Below are positions 33,301 through 44,132 of a stretch of 64,000 nt of DNA, in pieces; position 1 is the stretch's first letter, and the number at the start of each line of letters is the position of its first letter. Location of the stretch: contig NZ_JAKSXY010000061.1 of the NCBI RefSeq assembly GCF_022829445.1, forward strand, positions 62,001 to 126,000, in the 5' to 3' direction. This stretch comes from Methylobacterium sp. J-068. GTDB lineage: Bacteria; Pseudomonadota; Alphaproteobacteria; Rhizobiales; Beijerinckiaceae. A program made the position numbers and the translations under genes. Below the pieces are notes generated by a model. The model made no database searches, had not been told where the DNA came from, and saw only the letters and a program-made list of their open reading frames with translations.

Positions 33301-34140
33301 TCAGGCACCGCGCTGGGCCCCCGCTATAGCGCTCAACGGCCCGGCGCCATAGCGGCGCAGAACGCGGCTCGACTCGGCGACGATGACCGGGCGCGGCCCC
33401 GCGAAGCTGATGGTCAGGGTCAATTCGGAAACGCCCTGCGAGCGGGCGCCGCGCGCGGCGTTGTCGGCCCGGAAATCGAAGGTCGTGCGCACGATGCAGG
33501 TCGCGGTGGGCGCGTTGCAGGCGGTGCGGGTGGCGCCGCCCTGCACCTCGTAGCGCCGCTCGGGCCAGCGCCGGACGAAGCGACGCTTCTCGGCCATCAG
33601 GGCGGCGAGCGACAGGGTCCGGCCGTGGAACTGGACGCGCTCGGCATAGAACCGGGGTGCGGCCGCGACCATGGCGTCGCCGGAACTCGAGACGCTGTCG
33701 AGGTAGTTGTCGGTCAGGCGCGTGGCGGCGGCGGCCCATTCGGGAAAACGCGCCTCGGATTGCGCGACCGGAGGCGCCACCATCGCGGGTGTCCGTGCGA
33801 TGCGGGGGCGAACCCGCAGGCGCTCCGGGGCTTCGCGCGGCGCGGCCGTGCGGCGACGGGGCGAGGCCATCGGCGTCCGCTCCGCCTTGGCCGTCTCCTG
33901 GGCCGGTGAGGTTTCCTGGACGGGCGGGGTTTCGGCGAGGGATCCAGCCGGCACCTCGGCGGCCGGCTTGGCCCCACGATTGGCGGGGGCCGGCGCCTCG
34001 CCCTGCGCCGGCTGGCGCGCCGGCGGATCGACCCAGCCCGGGCGGGTCTGCGCCTGCGCGGCGCCCGCCGTCAGGAGGACACCGACCAGGGCGGTCGAGC
34101 GGAGGAGGCGGACACCGTCGAAGCTTGAGCCGTGGCGCAT
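33301..34140 (-). CDS. Secreted protein with NTF2/SnoaL-like C-terminal domain
   Basis: A 279-residue protein with a signal peptide (LLRSTALVGVLLTAGAAQA), a low-complexity Pro/Ala/Glu linker (about 32-130), and a folded end: ATRLTDNYLDSVSSSGDAMVAAAPRFYAERVQFHGRTLSLAALMAEKRRFVRRWPERRYEV with paired Cys (TACNAPTATCIV). Similar domains are attached to exported alphaproteobacterial proteins; function is unknown. It lies 50 nt upstream of the SNase-like gene and may be in the same transcript. Confidence 0.75.
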   Translation of the reverse strand: MRHGSSFDGVRLLRSTALVGVLLTAGAAQAQTRPGWVDPPARQPAQGEAPAPANRGAKPAAEVPAGSLAETPPVQETSPAQETAKAERTPMASPRRRTAAPREAPERLRVRPRIARTPAMVAPPVAQSEARFPEWAAAATRLTDNYLDSVSSSGDAMVAAAPRFYAERVQFHGRTLSLAALMAEKRRFVRRWPERRYEVQGGATRTACNAPTATCIVRTTFDFRADNAARGARSQGVSELTLTISFAGPRPVIVAESSRVLRRYGAGPLSAIAGAQRGA

Positions 34141-34546
34141 GGCACATCACCGGGGTCGCGGCCGGGTTTCGGAAAAGCGGGGGCGTCGGACCGTTCGACC
34201 GGGGGGAAACGTCGCCTGGGCTCGCTAAGTTTCCCTGAATCGGCGCGGGATGCGCGCGGGGTGTGGAGGGAGTGCGGGAATAACGGGTCCGTGTGGCGCG
34301 GGCGGGCTCGCCATCGCGGCGCGGACACGCGAGCGCGGCCCTTGTCATGGCCAAGCCCTTGTCATCGCCAAGCCTGAACCCACCTTGTGGTTCGGGTCCG
34401 GGCCCCTCTGGCGGTCGAGGCGTTGACCGTGATGTCGGACCCTTCCATGCCTTTGCGCTGACGCGGCGCGAACGCACCGGAGGGTTTCAAGACCTCATGG
34501 TACCTCGTGATCCCCCCGTCCGCCCCCGCTCGGGCGAGGCCCAGCG
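34141..34546. other. Divergent intergenic region before the lipid-kinase gene (406 bp)
   Basis: GC-rich, with a 17-bp tandem repeat at 34339-34372 and a small hairpin-like GAACCCACCTTGTGGTTC (about 34376-34393). No gene is convincing: open frames on both strands are Arg/Pro-rich and lack ribosome sites. Confidence 0.5.
34339..34372. repeat. 17-bp tandem duplication
   Basis: CCCTTGTCATGGCCAAG (34339-34355) is followed directly by CCCTTGTCATCGCCAAG (34356-34372), identical at 16 of 17 positions. Confidence 0.85.
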
Positions 34547-35482
34547 ATGAGCGGTTCCCCCCAGGACGCGCCGCGCAAAGCGCTCCTCCTCGTCAACCCG
34601 AACGCCCGGAACGGCGGCTTCTCCCTCGACGCCGTGCGCGGCATCCTGCGCGCGGGCGGCATTGAGCCCTTCGAGCCGGAGGGCAGCGCCGATTGCACAG
34701 CCGTGATCAAGCGTCACGCGAAGGGCTGCGACCTCGTCATCCTCGGGGGCGGCGACGGCACGCTGAACGCGGCGGCCCCCGCCCTGGTCGAGACCAGGCT
34801 GCCGCTCGGCATCCTGCCGCTCGGCACCGCCAACGATCTCGCCCGCTCGCTCGGCCTGCCGCTGGATCCGTTGGAGGCCGCGCGCCTCATCACCACCGAG
34901 GAGGCGCGGCCCGCCGATCTCGGCTGCGTCAACGGGCACTACTACTTCAACGTCGCCAGCATCGGCTTCTCGGCCGACCTCGCCGGAGACCTCACGGCGG
35001 AATCGAAGAAGACCTGGGGCACCCTCGGCTACGGCATCGCGGCCATCCGCGTCCTGCGGCGGATGCGGCCCTTCACGGTCTATATCGAGCATGACGGACA
35101 GACCGAGACGGTGCGCACCATCCAGGTCTCGGTGGGCAACGGGCGTCATTACGGCGGCGGCATGACGGTGGAGGAGACGGCCACCGTCGACGACGGCAAG
35201 CTCGACTTCTACAGCCTGGAGGTCGCCCATTGGTGGCGCCTGCTGATGCTGCTGCCGGCCCTGCGCAAGGGCACCCAGGGCAAGGCCGCCGACGTGCGCG
35301 CCTTCAGCACCACCGAGATCGTGGTGAAGACGAAGAAGCCGCGCCCGGTGAACACCGACGGCGAATTGTCCACCTACACGCCGGCCCATTTCAAGGTCCT
35401 GCCCGAGGCGGTGCGGATCTTCAGCCCGGCTCCGGCCGAGCGTCCCGGCGTCGTGGCGAGCGGTCCCCCCGAATCCGCCTGA
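34547..35482 (+). CDS. Diacylglycerol/lipid kinase family protein (YegS/DgkB-like)
   Basis: A 311-residue soluble lipid kinase that would phosphorylate a diacylglycerol-like lipid at the membrane. The nucleotide motif is LVNPNARNGG near 15-24 and GGGDGTLNAA near 67-76; LPLGTANDLARSLGLP is also diagnostic. The C-terminal beta domain contains YYFNVASIGFSADL and VSVGNGRHYGGGM. Length is typical. The physiological lipid is unknown. terC follows after 102 nt on the same strand. Confidence 0.92.
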   Translation: MSGSPQDAPRKALLLVNPNARNGGFSLDAVRGILRAGGIEPFEPEGSADCTAVIKRHAKGCDLVILGGGDGTLNAAAPALVETRLPLGILPLGTANDLARSLGLPLDPLEAARLITTEEARPADLGCVNGHYYFNVASIGFSADLAGDLTAESKKTWGTLGYGIAAIRVLRRMRPFTVYIEHDGQTETVRTIQVSVGNGRHYGGGMTVEETATVDDGKLDFYSLEVAHWWRLLMLLPALRKGTQGKAADVRAFSTTEIVVKTKKPRPVNTDGELSTYTPAHFKVLPEAVRIFSPAPAERPGVVASGPPESA

Positions 35483-35584
35483 CGCGCGGCGCCCAGCGCG
35501 GGCGCCGCCCCCCTCAACCTCTCTCGGGCCAGCTCCGACGCCCCGCGTCGCCGGGCGGCCCACGACCACCGCAACGAGGCCAAC

Positions 35585-36340
35585 GTGGACAGCCTGCTTC
35601 AACTCGCCAGCGATCCCACCGCCTGGGCGGCGCTCGCCACCCTGGTGGTGATGGAGGTCGTGCTCGGCATCGACAACCTCATCTTCATCTCGATCCTCAC
35701 CAACAAGCTGCCGCCGGAGCACCAGCAGAAGGCGCGGCGCATCGGCATCGGCCTCGCCCTGGTGCTGCGCCTGGGGCTCCTGGCCACCATCGCCTACATC
35801 GTCGCCCTGACGCAGCCGGTCCTCACCGTGCTGGGCAAGGGCTTCTCCTGGCGCGACCTGATCCTCATCGCCGGCGGCCTGTTCCTGCTCTGGAAGGCCA
35901 CGAAGGAAATCCACCACGCCGTCGACCCCGAGCCGGAGGCGAGCGGCACGGCAGCCGGCAAGGCGGGCCTCGGCTTCGCGGCGGCGATCGGCCAGATCCT
36001 CGTGCTCGACCTCGTCTTCTCGATCGACAGCATCATCACGGCGGTGGGCATGACCGAGCACGTGCCCATCATGGTGATCGCCGTGGTCACGGCCGTGACC
36101 GTGATGCTGCTGGCGGCCGACCCGCTCTCGCGCTTCATCGCCGCGAACCCGACGGTGGTGATGCTGGCCCTGGGCTTCCTCATCATGATTGGCATGACGC
36201 TGATCGCGGAAGGCTTCGGAGCGCACGTGCCGAAGGGCTACATCTACACCGCCATGGCCTTCTCGGCCGGTGTGGAGGGGCTGAACATGCTGACCCGACG
36301 GCGCAAGCGCGGCCAGGCCGGAGCAGGCCCCAAGGCGTGA
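35585..36340 (+). CDS. TerC-family integral membrane protein
   Basis: A 251-residue protein with about seven TM segments. The two acidic signature motifs of the family are present: [14 protein letters not shown] near 25-38 and [14 protein letters not shown] near 140-153. TerC/Alx/YceF relatives export Mn2+ or support metal-related protein maturation and tellurite resistance; which one applies here is not clear. The start is GTG 35585 (MDSLLQL), with GAGG 6 nt upstream. I looked for a yybP-ykoY Mn riboswitch in the 102-nt leader and saw none. Confidence 0.92.
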   Translation: MDSLLQLASDPTAWAALATLVVMEVVLGIDNLIFISILTNKLPPEHQQKARRIGIGLALVLRLGLLATIAYIVALTQPVLTVLGKGFSWRDLILIAGGLFLLWKATKEIHHAVDPEPEASGTAAGKAGLGFAAAIGQILVLDLVFSIDSIITAVGMTEHVPIMVIAVVTAVTVMLLAADPLSRFIAANPTVVMLALGFLIMIGMTLIAEGFGAHVPKGYIYTAMAFSAGVEGLNMLTRRRKRGQAGAGPKA

Positions 36341-36375
36341 AGAAACACCGTTAACGTTTCACGGGAAAACCCGAA

Positions 36376-36408
36376 CGAACGGCCCGGCGGACACCGCAGG
36401 GCCGTTCG
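36376..36408. terminator. Bidirectional hairpin terminator candidate (terC / acid phosphatase)
   Basis: CGAACGGCCC (36376-36385) and GGGCCGTTCG (36399-36408) form a perfect 10-bp stem with a 13-nt loop. On the minus strand it is followed by TTCGGGTTTTCCC, so it may mainly end the acid phosphatase transcript; terC ends 36 nt before it. Confidence 0.6.
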
Positions 36409-36509
36409 GCATGTCCCAGGACGGATCGGTGGTCGGCATGGTCCGACGCCGCCGCCCGGCGCGCGGTCGCCCCCCCCGACGGGGTATCTTCACCGAACGA
36501 TGTGGGAGG

Positions 36510-37355
36510 CTAGAGAACGGGCTCGCGCGCGGCGGCTTCCTCGCGGGCGCAGACGGCCTGATCCGGTGCCATGCCGCCGCTGGCGACGAGCTTGCCCAGT
36601 TCGACGCGGGCCTTTTCCATGTCGGCGCGGAAGCCCGCATCGCCCTGCAGGGCGGCGTAGACGGCGGTGGCGGTGGTGCGGCCAGCCTCGATATCGCTGG
36701 CCCAGTGCAGGCCGCAGACGATGCGGCTCTCGCCGTAGGACCGGGCGCGGACGAAGAACTGCGTCGCCTTCTCGGGCATCAGCGCGGCCATGATCGCCGC
36801 GTAGGTCCAGGCCTGGGCCGCGTGGCTCGACGGAAAGCTGAAGGCATTCCCGAGCTCGGCGGTGCGCATCACGCAGATTTCCGCGTCGTTGCCCACGAAG
36901 GGACGCAGGCGGCGATAGTGTAGTTTCGGCCCACGCGTGCCGTGGGCGATGTCGAGGCGCGTGCGTTCCAGCAGGGTCATGAGGGCGGGCGCCCGCGACT
37001 GGTCGATGCGCTGGCCGATGACGCAGGCGAAATCGTCGAGGATCGCCGAAGCGCCGTCCGCCACGTCGGTGGTGGCCAGCGCCCAGCGCGGCCCGCCCTT
37101 GAGGGCACGCGTGGCGTTGAACGCGGCCTTGTCGGCGGCCTCCGCCGCCGATTGCCCGCGCGGCGGGGCACCCAGGATCGCCACCGTGTCGGGCGCCTGG
37201 GCATCGCTGAGATAGGGTGAGCGCGCCGGCTTGCCCGGCGTCAGGGGCGTTGTGCCCACCGCGGGCGCGGAGGCCGGCTTCTGCGGCCCGTCCTGTGCCA
37301 GCGCGGCCAGGGGCGTGGCGGCGAGGAGGGTCAGGACGAGGGACAGGCGGGCCAT
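36510..37355 (-). CDS. Secreted class A acid phosphatase (PAP2 superfamily)
   Basis: A 281-residue periplasmic non-specific phosphatase with a signal peptide (LSLVLTLLAATPLAALAQ). The three phosphatase motifs are KLHYRRLRP (KxxxxxxRP), PSSHAA (PSGH-type) and SRIVCGLHWASDI (SRxxxxxHxxxD), so the active site is complete. The C-terminal quarter (LGKLVASGGMAPDQAVCARE) is typical of class A enzymes. Substrates are probably soluble phosphomonoesters; PAP2 lipid phosphatases of this subtype would have TM segments, which are absent here. Monocistronic by context. Confidence 0.9.
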   Translation of the reverse strand: MARLSLVLTLLAATPLAALAQDGPQKPASAPAVGTTPLTPGKPARSPYLSDAQAPDTVAILGAPPRGQSAAEAADKAAFNATRALKGGPRWALATTDVADGASAILDDFACVIGQRIDQSRAPALMTLLERTRLDIAHGTRGPKLHYRRLRPFVGNDAEICVMRTAELGNAFSFPSSHAAQAWTYAAIMAALMPEKATQFFVRARSYGESRIVCGLHWASDIEAGRTTATAVYAALQGDAGFRADMEKARVELGKLVASGGMAPDQAVCAREEAAAREPVL

Positions 37356-37525
37356 CGGCGTCTCGAAATCAGAGGGTCGGCAAAGAGCAAGTGCCTCGTG
37401 AGTCTACGGTTCCCACGCGACAGGCGTATGGCACGCGCAACCTGAACACCGCCCGACCCGATCTTTCCTTCCGAGCCGAAGCACGATCCGCCGATATGGC
37501 CGGATCGGGGTCCCGCGATGACCCT

Positions 37526-38317
37526 CTAGAGCTTCGTCGCGCGGTGACCGGCCAAGCGACGCGCCGCGTCTTCGATCCCCGCATGGTCGCGGCCGCCGCT
37601 CAGGGCATAGGCCGTGCGGGCGGCGGTCCAGTAGGCGGTCTCGCCGTCGCCCGGGCTCGTGATAAGGCTCGGCGCGGCATCCGTCTCCGAGCCGCGCGTG
37701 GCGAAGAGCGAGACCTCGCCGAGATCGCCAGCGTCGATCATCACCTCGACGCCGGCGCCATTGCGGGCGGGCACGATCTGGACATCGCGCACGGTCCAGT
37801 CCTTGGGCAGGTCCGGCAGAGCGATCCCGGTCGCCGCCGCGATGCCGTCGCGGTCGTAGGACGCCACGACCGTGCGCTGCGAAGCGATGCGCGCGCGGAC
37901 CTGGGCGACCTCGCGGGCATGGCGGGCATCGGCCACCAAAGCGGGGTCGACGGGCGAGGCGAAGGTGTCGGCCACGCCGAGGAAGGGTCCGTCGGAATGC
38001 GCGAGCCAGCCCGTGCCGACCAGCAGGGCGATGACGGCGGCCCGGCGCAGACGGTCGCCGAACCGGCGCCAGGCCAGAGTCCGGTCGAGCCTGCGCGCGG
38101 CGGCGCGGTTGCGCTCGGGGCCGGGCCCCGGCAGGGCCGCGAAGGCTTGGCGCAGGGCGTCGCGGCCATGCAGCTCGGCCATGATCAGCGCGGCGGTCTC
38201 GGGCTGGCGCGCCAGGTGCGCCTCGACGTCGAGACGGCGCAAGCCGTCGAGCTGCCCATCCACGTAGGCGGTGAGGTCGGTCTCGGTGATCGGGTCGATC
38301 ATCGCTGTCGGTTCCAT
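37526..38317 (-). CDS. Anti-sigma factor paired with the ECF sigma factor
   Basis: A 263-residue single-TM protein. The N-terminal cytoplasmic anti-sigma domain is ITETDLTAYVDGQLDGLRRLDVEAHLARQPE (about 9-39), then one TM near 100-118 (RRAAVIALLVGTGWLA) and a periplasmic domain that ends with DLGEVSLFATRGSETDAAP. It lacks the HxxxCxxC zinc motif of ZAS-type anti-sigma factors. The start at 38317 has GGAG about 8 nt upstream, better than ATG 38302. It follows the sigma gene by 102 nt on the same strand; the inducing signal is unknown. Confidence 0.85.
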   Translation of the reverse strand: MEPTAMIDPITETDLTAYVDGQLDGLRRLDVEAHLARQPETAALIMAELHGRDALRQAFAALPGPGPERNRAAARRLDRTLAWRRFGDRLRRAAVIALLVGTGWLAHSDGPFLGVADTFASPVDPALVADARHAREVAQVRARIASQRTVVASYDRDGIAAATGIALPDLPKDWTVRDVQIVPARNGAGVEVMIDAGDLGEVSLFATRGSETDAAPSLITSPGDGETAYWTAARTAYALSGGRDHAGIEDAARRLAGHRATKL

Positions 38318-38419
38318 GGCGTCGGCTCCGGTCCGGATACAGGGGGCGCGTCCCCGGACAAGGAGTCCCGGCCGCGCTGTGGGATGGATCGGCACCGATC
38401 CTCCCCGAATTCGTGGAAA

Positions 38420-39052
38420 TCAGGTGTCGCCGACGGCCCGGCCGAACGGCGGTGACGCAGCGTCCTCGTCTTGCGCGACGAGGCGCAGGCGCGGCCGCTC
38501 AGCGGCGAGGTGCTGGCGGCGGTCGGCGACACTGCCGCCCGGTCGCTCGCCGGAGCGCGCGCCCTCCTCGAACGCCCTCAGGGCGGCGCGACCCCGGCCG
38601 AGGCGCGACATCAGGGTGCCGATGGGAATGCCCAGAACGGCGGCCGCATCCGCGTAGGCCATGCCCTCGAGGGTGACGAGGTGGAGCGCGGCGCGCTGCT
38701 CCTCCGGCAGGGTGAGGAAGGCCTTGCGGATCTGGGCGAGGCGAACCTGCGCCTCCTGCGAGGGCGGCGTCACCTCCTCGCTCATCTGCACCAGGGTGTC
38801 GGCGTGGCGGGCCTCGACGCGCTTGCGGCGCTGCTCGTCGATGAAGACGTTGTGCAGGACCGTCATCATCCAGGTGCGCAGGTTGGTGTTCGGGCGCGCG
38901 GCCTGTCCCGATTCGAGGGCACGCACCAGGGCATCGTGCACGAGGTCGTCGGCCCGGAGCGTGTCGCGGGTCAAGGCCCGCGCGTAGCGCCGCAGGGGCA
39001 CGAGGAGATCGACGATGGCGGTGGGGCCGGGCCGGCTGGTTTCGGTCGTCAT
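38420..39052 (-). CDS. ECF-type RNA polymerase sigma factor
   Basis: A 210-residue sigma-70 family ECF factor. Region 2 is LRRYARALTRDTLRADDLVHDALVRALESG with NTNLRTWMMTVLHNVFIDEQRR; region 4 is LPEEQRAALHLVTLEGMAYADAAAVLGIPIGTLMSRLGRGRAALR. It is not in a phyR/nepR context, so it is unlikely to be the general-stress EcfG. The C-terminal tail (RQHLAAERPRLRLVAQDEDAAS) is longer than average. The start at 39052 is the first ATG consistent with region 2. The membrane anti-sigma gene lies directly downstream. Confidence 0.92.
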   Translation of the reverse strand: MTTETSRPGPTAIVDLLVPLRRYARALTRDTLRADDLVHDALVRALESGQAARPNTNLRTWMMTVLHNVFIDEQRRKRVEARHADTLVQMSEEVTPPSQEAQVRLAQIRKAFLTLPEEQRAALHLVTLEGMAYADAAAVLGIPIGTLMSRLGRGRAALRAFEEGARSGERPGGSVADRRQHLAAERPRLRLVAQDEDAASPPFGRAVGDT

Positions 39053-39121
39053 GGATAGGTCAACGGCCGAACCCCCCGGTTTAATCCCGCGCCGCGCGGG
39101 CATATTCGGCCGGTCGTCGCC

Positions 39122-40234
39122 TCAGCGATAGGTGGCCTCGAGGTCGAGGGTGCAGGTCCGGCCGATCTGGTCGTAATTCTCCGCGATCCAGCCCTGCGCG
39201 GCAACCCGGCCCTTGTCGCGCAGGCGCTCGAACACCCGCCAGCGGGCATCGAGCCGCGAGGAGGCCTGGTAATCGTCGAGGGCGCCGGTGCCGTCGATCC
39301 GGTGGACGTACTGGGACTGGTACTGCCCCCGGCCGAGCACGCCCTCCGCGATGAGGTGATCGACGAAATCGATGGCGCGCAGTTCCCGCATCAGGTTGGC
39401 GTTGAAGGTGATCTCGTTGAGGCGGTCCTGGATCTCCTGCGGCGTGCGCGGGGTCTCGCGGCGCTCCACCGGATTGATCTGCACCAGGACGATGTCGCGG
39501 GTCTCGGCGCCGCGATAGAGCGGATAGAGCGGCGGGTTTCCGAGGTAGCCGCCGTCCCAGTACGGCACGCCGTCGATCTCGACCGCCTGGAACACGGTGG
39601 GCAGGCAGGCCGAGGCCATCAGGTGGTCGACGTTGAGCGCCTCGCGCTCGAACACCGCGAGCTTGCCCGTCCAGACATTGGTGGCGGAGACGAACAAAGC
39701 CGCCGTCTTAGCCGCGCGCAGCCGCTCGAAATCGACCTGGGCGGCCAGCACCTTGCGCAGGGGATTGTAGTTCAGCGGATTCGACGTGTAGGGGCTGGTC
39801 TTCAGGGCCCGGCTCCAGAACTCCGCGACGGGGTTGTTCGACCAGAACTCGAACAGGCCGCTGAAGGCGCGCCGCTGCGCCGGCCAGAAATCCCCGTCGA
39901 GGCTGACCTCGCGCCAGAACCGCGCCAGCGCCCGGCGGGCCCCCTCGGGTCCGTCCTCCAGCCAGCCATCCACCATCACGACGGCGTTCATGGCCCCGGC
40001 GCTTGCCCCCGTGATCGCCTCGAAGCCGAGGCGCCCGTCCTCGATCAGCGCGTCGAGCACGCCCCAGGTGAAGGCCCCGTGCGCACCGCCCCCCTGGAGC
40101 GCCAGCGCCACGGTCTTCTCCGCGCGCGGCCCGGCCATGACGCGGGTCGCGGCGGACGGCTGCATCGGCAGGTCGTGCTCGACCGGAACGTCGATGAGCG
40201 AATCGACCGGCGGTTCCTGGTGCGGATCGAGCAT
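39122..40234 (-). CDS. Patatin-like phospholipase with DUF3734-type C-terminus
   Basis: A 370-residue hydrolase. The patatin domain has the oxyanion loop ALQGGGAHGAFTWG, nucleophile motif GASAGAM and catalytic Asp in YWDGGYLGNPPLYPL. The C-terminal segment (RTPQEIQDRLNEITFNANLMRELRAIDFVDHLI) matches the DUF3734 extension of alphaproteobacterial patatins, which often neighbour 3-hydroxybutyrate dehydrogenase; a role at PHB granules is therefore inferred. The start at 40234 has AGGAGA 6 nt upstream, better than ATG 40261. A possible PhaR-binding sequence lies just upstream (40253-40266). Confidence 0.9.
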   Translation of the reverse strand: MLDPHQEPPVDSLIDVPVEHDLPMQPSAATRVMAGPRAEKTVALALQGGGAHGAFTWGVLDALIEDGRLGFEAITGASAGAMNAVVMVDGWLEDGPEGARRALARFWREVSLDGDFWPAQRRAFSGLFEFWSNNPVAEFWSRALKTSPYTSNPLNYNPLRKVLAAQVDFERLRAAKTAALFVSATNVWTGKLAVFEREALNVDHLMASACLPTVFQAVEIDGVPYWDGGYLGNPPLYPLYRGAETRDIVLVQINPVERRETPRTPQEIQDRLNEITFNANLMRELRAIDFVDHLIAEGVLGRGQYQSQYVHRIDGTGALDDYQASSRLDARWRVFERLRDKGRVAAQGWIAENYDQIGRTCTLDLEATYR

Positions 40235-40252
40235 GCGGGTCTCCTGAATTTT

Positions 40253-40266
40253 ATGCTGCACTGCAA
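40253..40266. promoter_or_regulatory. Possible PhaR-binding site at the patatin promoter
   Basis: ATGCTGCACTGCAA (plus strand) lies directly upstream of a TAAAAT box on the minus strand, 19 nt before the patatin ATG. It is close to the CTGC-N3-GCAG type of TGC-rich sequence bound by PhaR in other alphaproteobacteria. It matches 60634-60647 at 12 of 14 positions. Confidence 0.4.
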
Positions 40267-40599
40267 TATATGATGCGGCAAGGTCACAAACAGGCGAGAC
40301 GATGCAGCGGTTCCCTGTCCGCCACGCAGCTCTGCCCCTCGCCTCCCCCCTCGCGAGGCCCCGTCAACTCGACATCGCCGCCCGGATGGGACATGGGAGT
40401 GTCGAATACGATTCCTGCAGTCGCTGCGCCGTCCGGGCCGCCCGGTGACGCAGCGGGCTTGACGCCCGCCCGCCGTCATCTCAGCTAAACGATCGAGGGC
40501 GTATCACTCGCGGCATCGGAACGCCGCCACCCGGCCCGGACCGGCCCGCTCGACGGCCTCCGGTCACCGGCGGACGTTCCTCGGAGCGCACAGTCAACG
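40267..40599. other. Patatin-ispG divergent intergenic region (333 bp)
   Basis: It starts with an AT-richer patch (ATATATGATGC) behind the patatin promoter. Nearer ispG there is TTGACG (40459-40464) with CAGCTA at 17-nt spacing (40482-40487), a possible but weak ispG promoter. No gene is seen. Confidence 0.4.
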
Positions 40600-41905
<1,306 letters not shown>

Positions 41906-41907
<2 letters not shown>

Positions 41908-41941
41908 CATCGCCCCAAGGCGCAACACCGCCCCAGGGCGC
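41906..41941. repeat. 18-bp tandem duplication at the ispG stop
   Basis: AACATCGCCCCAAGGCGC (41906-41923) is followed by AACACCGCCCCAGGGCGC (41924-41941), 16 of 18 identical. It starts at the last two bases of the ispG stop codon. Each unit can form a small GCGCC-type hairpin. Confidence 0.75.
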
Positions 41942-42130
41942 GACGACCCGTCATGGAGAACGGGAACCTCGATGCAGGTTGCCGTTCTCGCATGCTGCGC
42001 CGCATGATAGCGTGAACGCAACCGTCCCCCGCCGCCCGACAAAGTCGGGACCGGCCCCGGCGTTCCCGCGCGCGGCTCATCCCGCCGCGCCGCGAGACGT
42101 TGGGCTCGCCACGAGCCTCGATCGAGCCGA

Positions 42131-44074
42131 ATGACGCAATCCGCCACTTCGAGCGCGCCCGCCGCCAAATCCGAGGGCGCCGGCGCGCCGCCCCCGGCCA
42201 CCGACGAGACCGCCCGTGCCCACGCCCCCGCGAGCCTGGGGACCCTGGTGCTGGGCTCCATCGGCGTCGTTTACGGCGATATCGGGACGAGCCCCCTCTA
42301 CGCCTTCCGGGAGGCCCTGGTCTCGGCCCGCGCCGACGGCATCCTCCTGCGCGAGGAGGTGCTGGGCGTCGCCTCGCTGATCCTGTGGGCGCTCGTCCTC
42401 ATCGTTACCATCAAGTACGTCGTCATCCTGATGCGGATGGACAACAACGGCGAGGGCGGCATCCTCTCGCTGATGGCGCTCGCCCGCACCGCGCTCGGCG
42501 GCTCGCGCGTGGTGTTCATGTTCGGGCTGCTCGGCGCCTCGCTGTTCTACGGCGACGCCATCATCACCCCGGCGATCTCGGTGCTCTCGGCGGTGGAGGG
42601 CCTGAAGCTCGTCACCCCCGCCTTCGATTCCTACGTGCTGCCGATCACCATCGCGATCATCGTGCCGCTGTTCCTCATCCAGGTCCGGGGCACGAGCAAG
42701 GTGGCGTCGTTCTTCGGCCCCGTGATGGCGGTCTGGTTCGCCGCGATGGCGCTCGCCGCCCTGCCCCACATCGTCGCCAACACCGACGTGTTCTGGGCGC
42801 TCAACCCCTATTACGCCGTGCATTACCTGCTCGGGCACGGCACCGGGGCGCTGGTGGCTCTGGGCGCGGTGTTCCTCGCGGTGACGGGGGCCGAGGCCCT
42901 GTTCGCCGACCTCGGCCATTTCGGGCGCCGGCCGATCCAGATCGCCTGGCTCTCCCTGGTCGGCCCCTGCCTCGTGCTGAACTACTTCGGTCAGGCGGCC
43001 CTGGTGCTGTCGAAGCCCGACACCACCGACCCGTTCTTCCAGCTCGTGCCCGAATGGGGCCTGCTGCCGATGGTGCTGCTGGCCACCGCCGCCACCGTCA
43101 CGGCGAGCCAGGCCGTCATCACCGGCGCCTTCTCGCTGTCGCGCCAGGCGATCCAGCTCGGCCTGCTGCCGCGCCTCGAGATCCGCCACACCTCGGAATC
43201 GCATTCCGGGCAGATCTACTTGCCGCAGATCAACGCGCTGCTCATGGTCGGCGTGGTGATCCTGGCGGTGCTGTTCCGCTCCTCGGCGGCGCTCGCCTCG
43301 GCCTACGGCATCGCGGTGACGGGCACGATGCTGATCACCGCGAGCCTCGCCTTCCTGGTGCTGTGGAAGACCTGGAAATGGTCGCCCTGGGCCGCCGGCC
43401 TCGCGATCCTGCCCTTCGCGGCGGTGGAGTTTCTGTTCCTCCTGTCGAACATGCTCAAGGTGTTCGAGGGCGGCTACGTGCCCCTGCTGTTCGCGGGCGC
43501 GCTCATCGTCATGATGTGGACCTGGGTGCGCGGCGTCGCCATCCTCATCAACAAGACCCGCAAGACCGACGTGCCGCTGACCGAACTGGTCGGCATGCTG
43601 GAGAAGAGCCCGCCCCACCACGTGCGCGGCACGGCGGTGTTCCTGACGAGCGACCCCTACATCGCGCCCGCCGCCCTGCTGCACAACCTCAAGCACAACA
43701 AGGTGCTGCACGAGAAGAACGTGGTGCTCACGGTCGAGACCGTGGACACGCCCCGCGCCGCGGAGGCCGACCGCATCCACATCGAGCCCATCGGCCCGCA
43801 CTTCCACAAGGTCGTGATGAAGTTCGGCTACATGGAGACGCCCAACATCCCCCGGACCCTGACGCTGCTGCGCAAGCAGGGCTTCAAGTTCGACATCATG
43901 GCGACCTCGTTCTTCCTGTCGCGCCGCTCGATCCGCCCGGCCGCCCATTCGGGCATGCCCCTCTGGCAGGACCGGATCTTCATCACGCTCGCCAAGAACG
44001 CCAACGACGCCACGGACTTCTTCCAGATCCCCACCGGCCGGGTGGTGGAGGTGGGAACCCAGGTCACGGTCTAG
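42131..44074 (+). CDS. kup: Low-affinity potassium transporter Kup
   Basis: A 647-residue K+/H+ symporter with about twelve TM segments in the first 450 residues and a cytoplasmic C-terminal domain. The KUP signature [19 protein letters not shown] lies near 40-58; [18 protein letters not shown] and [33 protein letters not shown] are further hallmarks. The C-terminus has [34 protein letters not shown]. Methylobacteria usually have more than one kup. Regulation by the nitrogen PTS is known for K+ uptake elsewhere, and ptsN is at 12.6 kb, but no direct link is seen here. Confidence 0.95.
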   Translation: MTQSATSSAPAAKSEGAGAPPPATDETARAHAPASLGTLVLGSIGVVYGDIGTSPLYAFREALVSARADGILLREEVLGVASLILWALVLIVTIKYVVILMRMDNNGEGGILSLMALARTALGGSRVVFMFGLLGASLFYGDAIITPAISVLSAVEGLKLVTPAFDSYVLPITIAIIVPLFLIQVRGTSKVASFFGPVMAVWFAAMALAALPHIVANTDVFWALNPYYAVHYLLGHGTGALVALGAVFLAVTGAEALFADLGHFGRRPIQIAWLSLVGPCLVLNYFGQAALVLSKPDTTDPFFQLVPEWGLLPMVLLATAATVTASQAVITGAFSLSRQAIQLGLLPRLEIRHTSESHSGQIYLPQINALLMVGVVILAVLFRSSAALASAYGIAVTGTMLITASLAFLVLWKTWKWSPWAAGLAILPFAAVEFLFLLSNMLKVFEGGYVPLLFAGALIVMMWTWVRGVAILINKTRKTDVPLTELVGMLEKSPPHHVRGTAVFLTSDPYIAPAALLHNLKHNKVLHEKNVVLTVETVDTPRAAEADRIHIEPIGPHFHKVVMKFGYMETPNIPRTLTLLRKQGFKFDIMATSFFLSRRSIRPAAHSGMPLWQDRIFITLAKNANDATDFFQIPTGRVVEVGTQVTV

Positions 44075-44080
44075 GGCGTC

Positions 44081-44101
44081 CGCCCGGGAGGCTCCCGGGC
44101 G
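44081..44101. terminator. Bidirectional hairpin between kup and the SleB-type gene
   Basis: CGCCCGGGAG (44081-44090) and CTCCCGGGCG (44092-44101) form a 10-bp perfect palindrome around a single G, in the 58-nt gap between two convergent genes. No T-tract on either side. Confidence 0.5.
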
Positions 44102-44132
44102 ATGCGGCGGCGGGCGTCCGCCGAACCGCGTG

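Noticed and set aside
34376..34393. Hairpin GAACCC...GGTTC as a terminator
   Set aside because: Pairing is imperfect, no U-run follows, and neither flanking gene is transcribed towards it.
35483..35584. Possible Mn riboswitch (yybP-ykoY) upstream of terC
   Set aside because: The leader is only 102 nt and lacks the conserved purine-rich loops of that riboswitch.
42077..43948. Minus-strand open frame of 623 codons opposite kup
   Set aside because: His/Gly/Arg-rich translation, no ribosome site, opposite to a clear Kup transporter.
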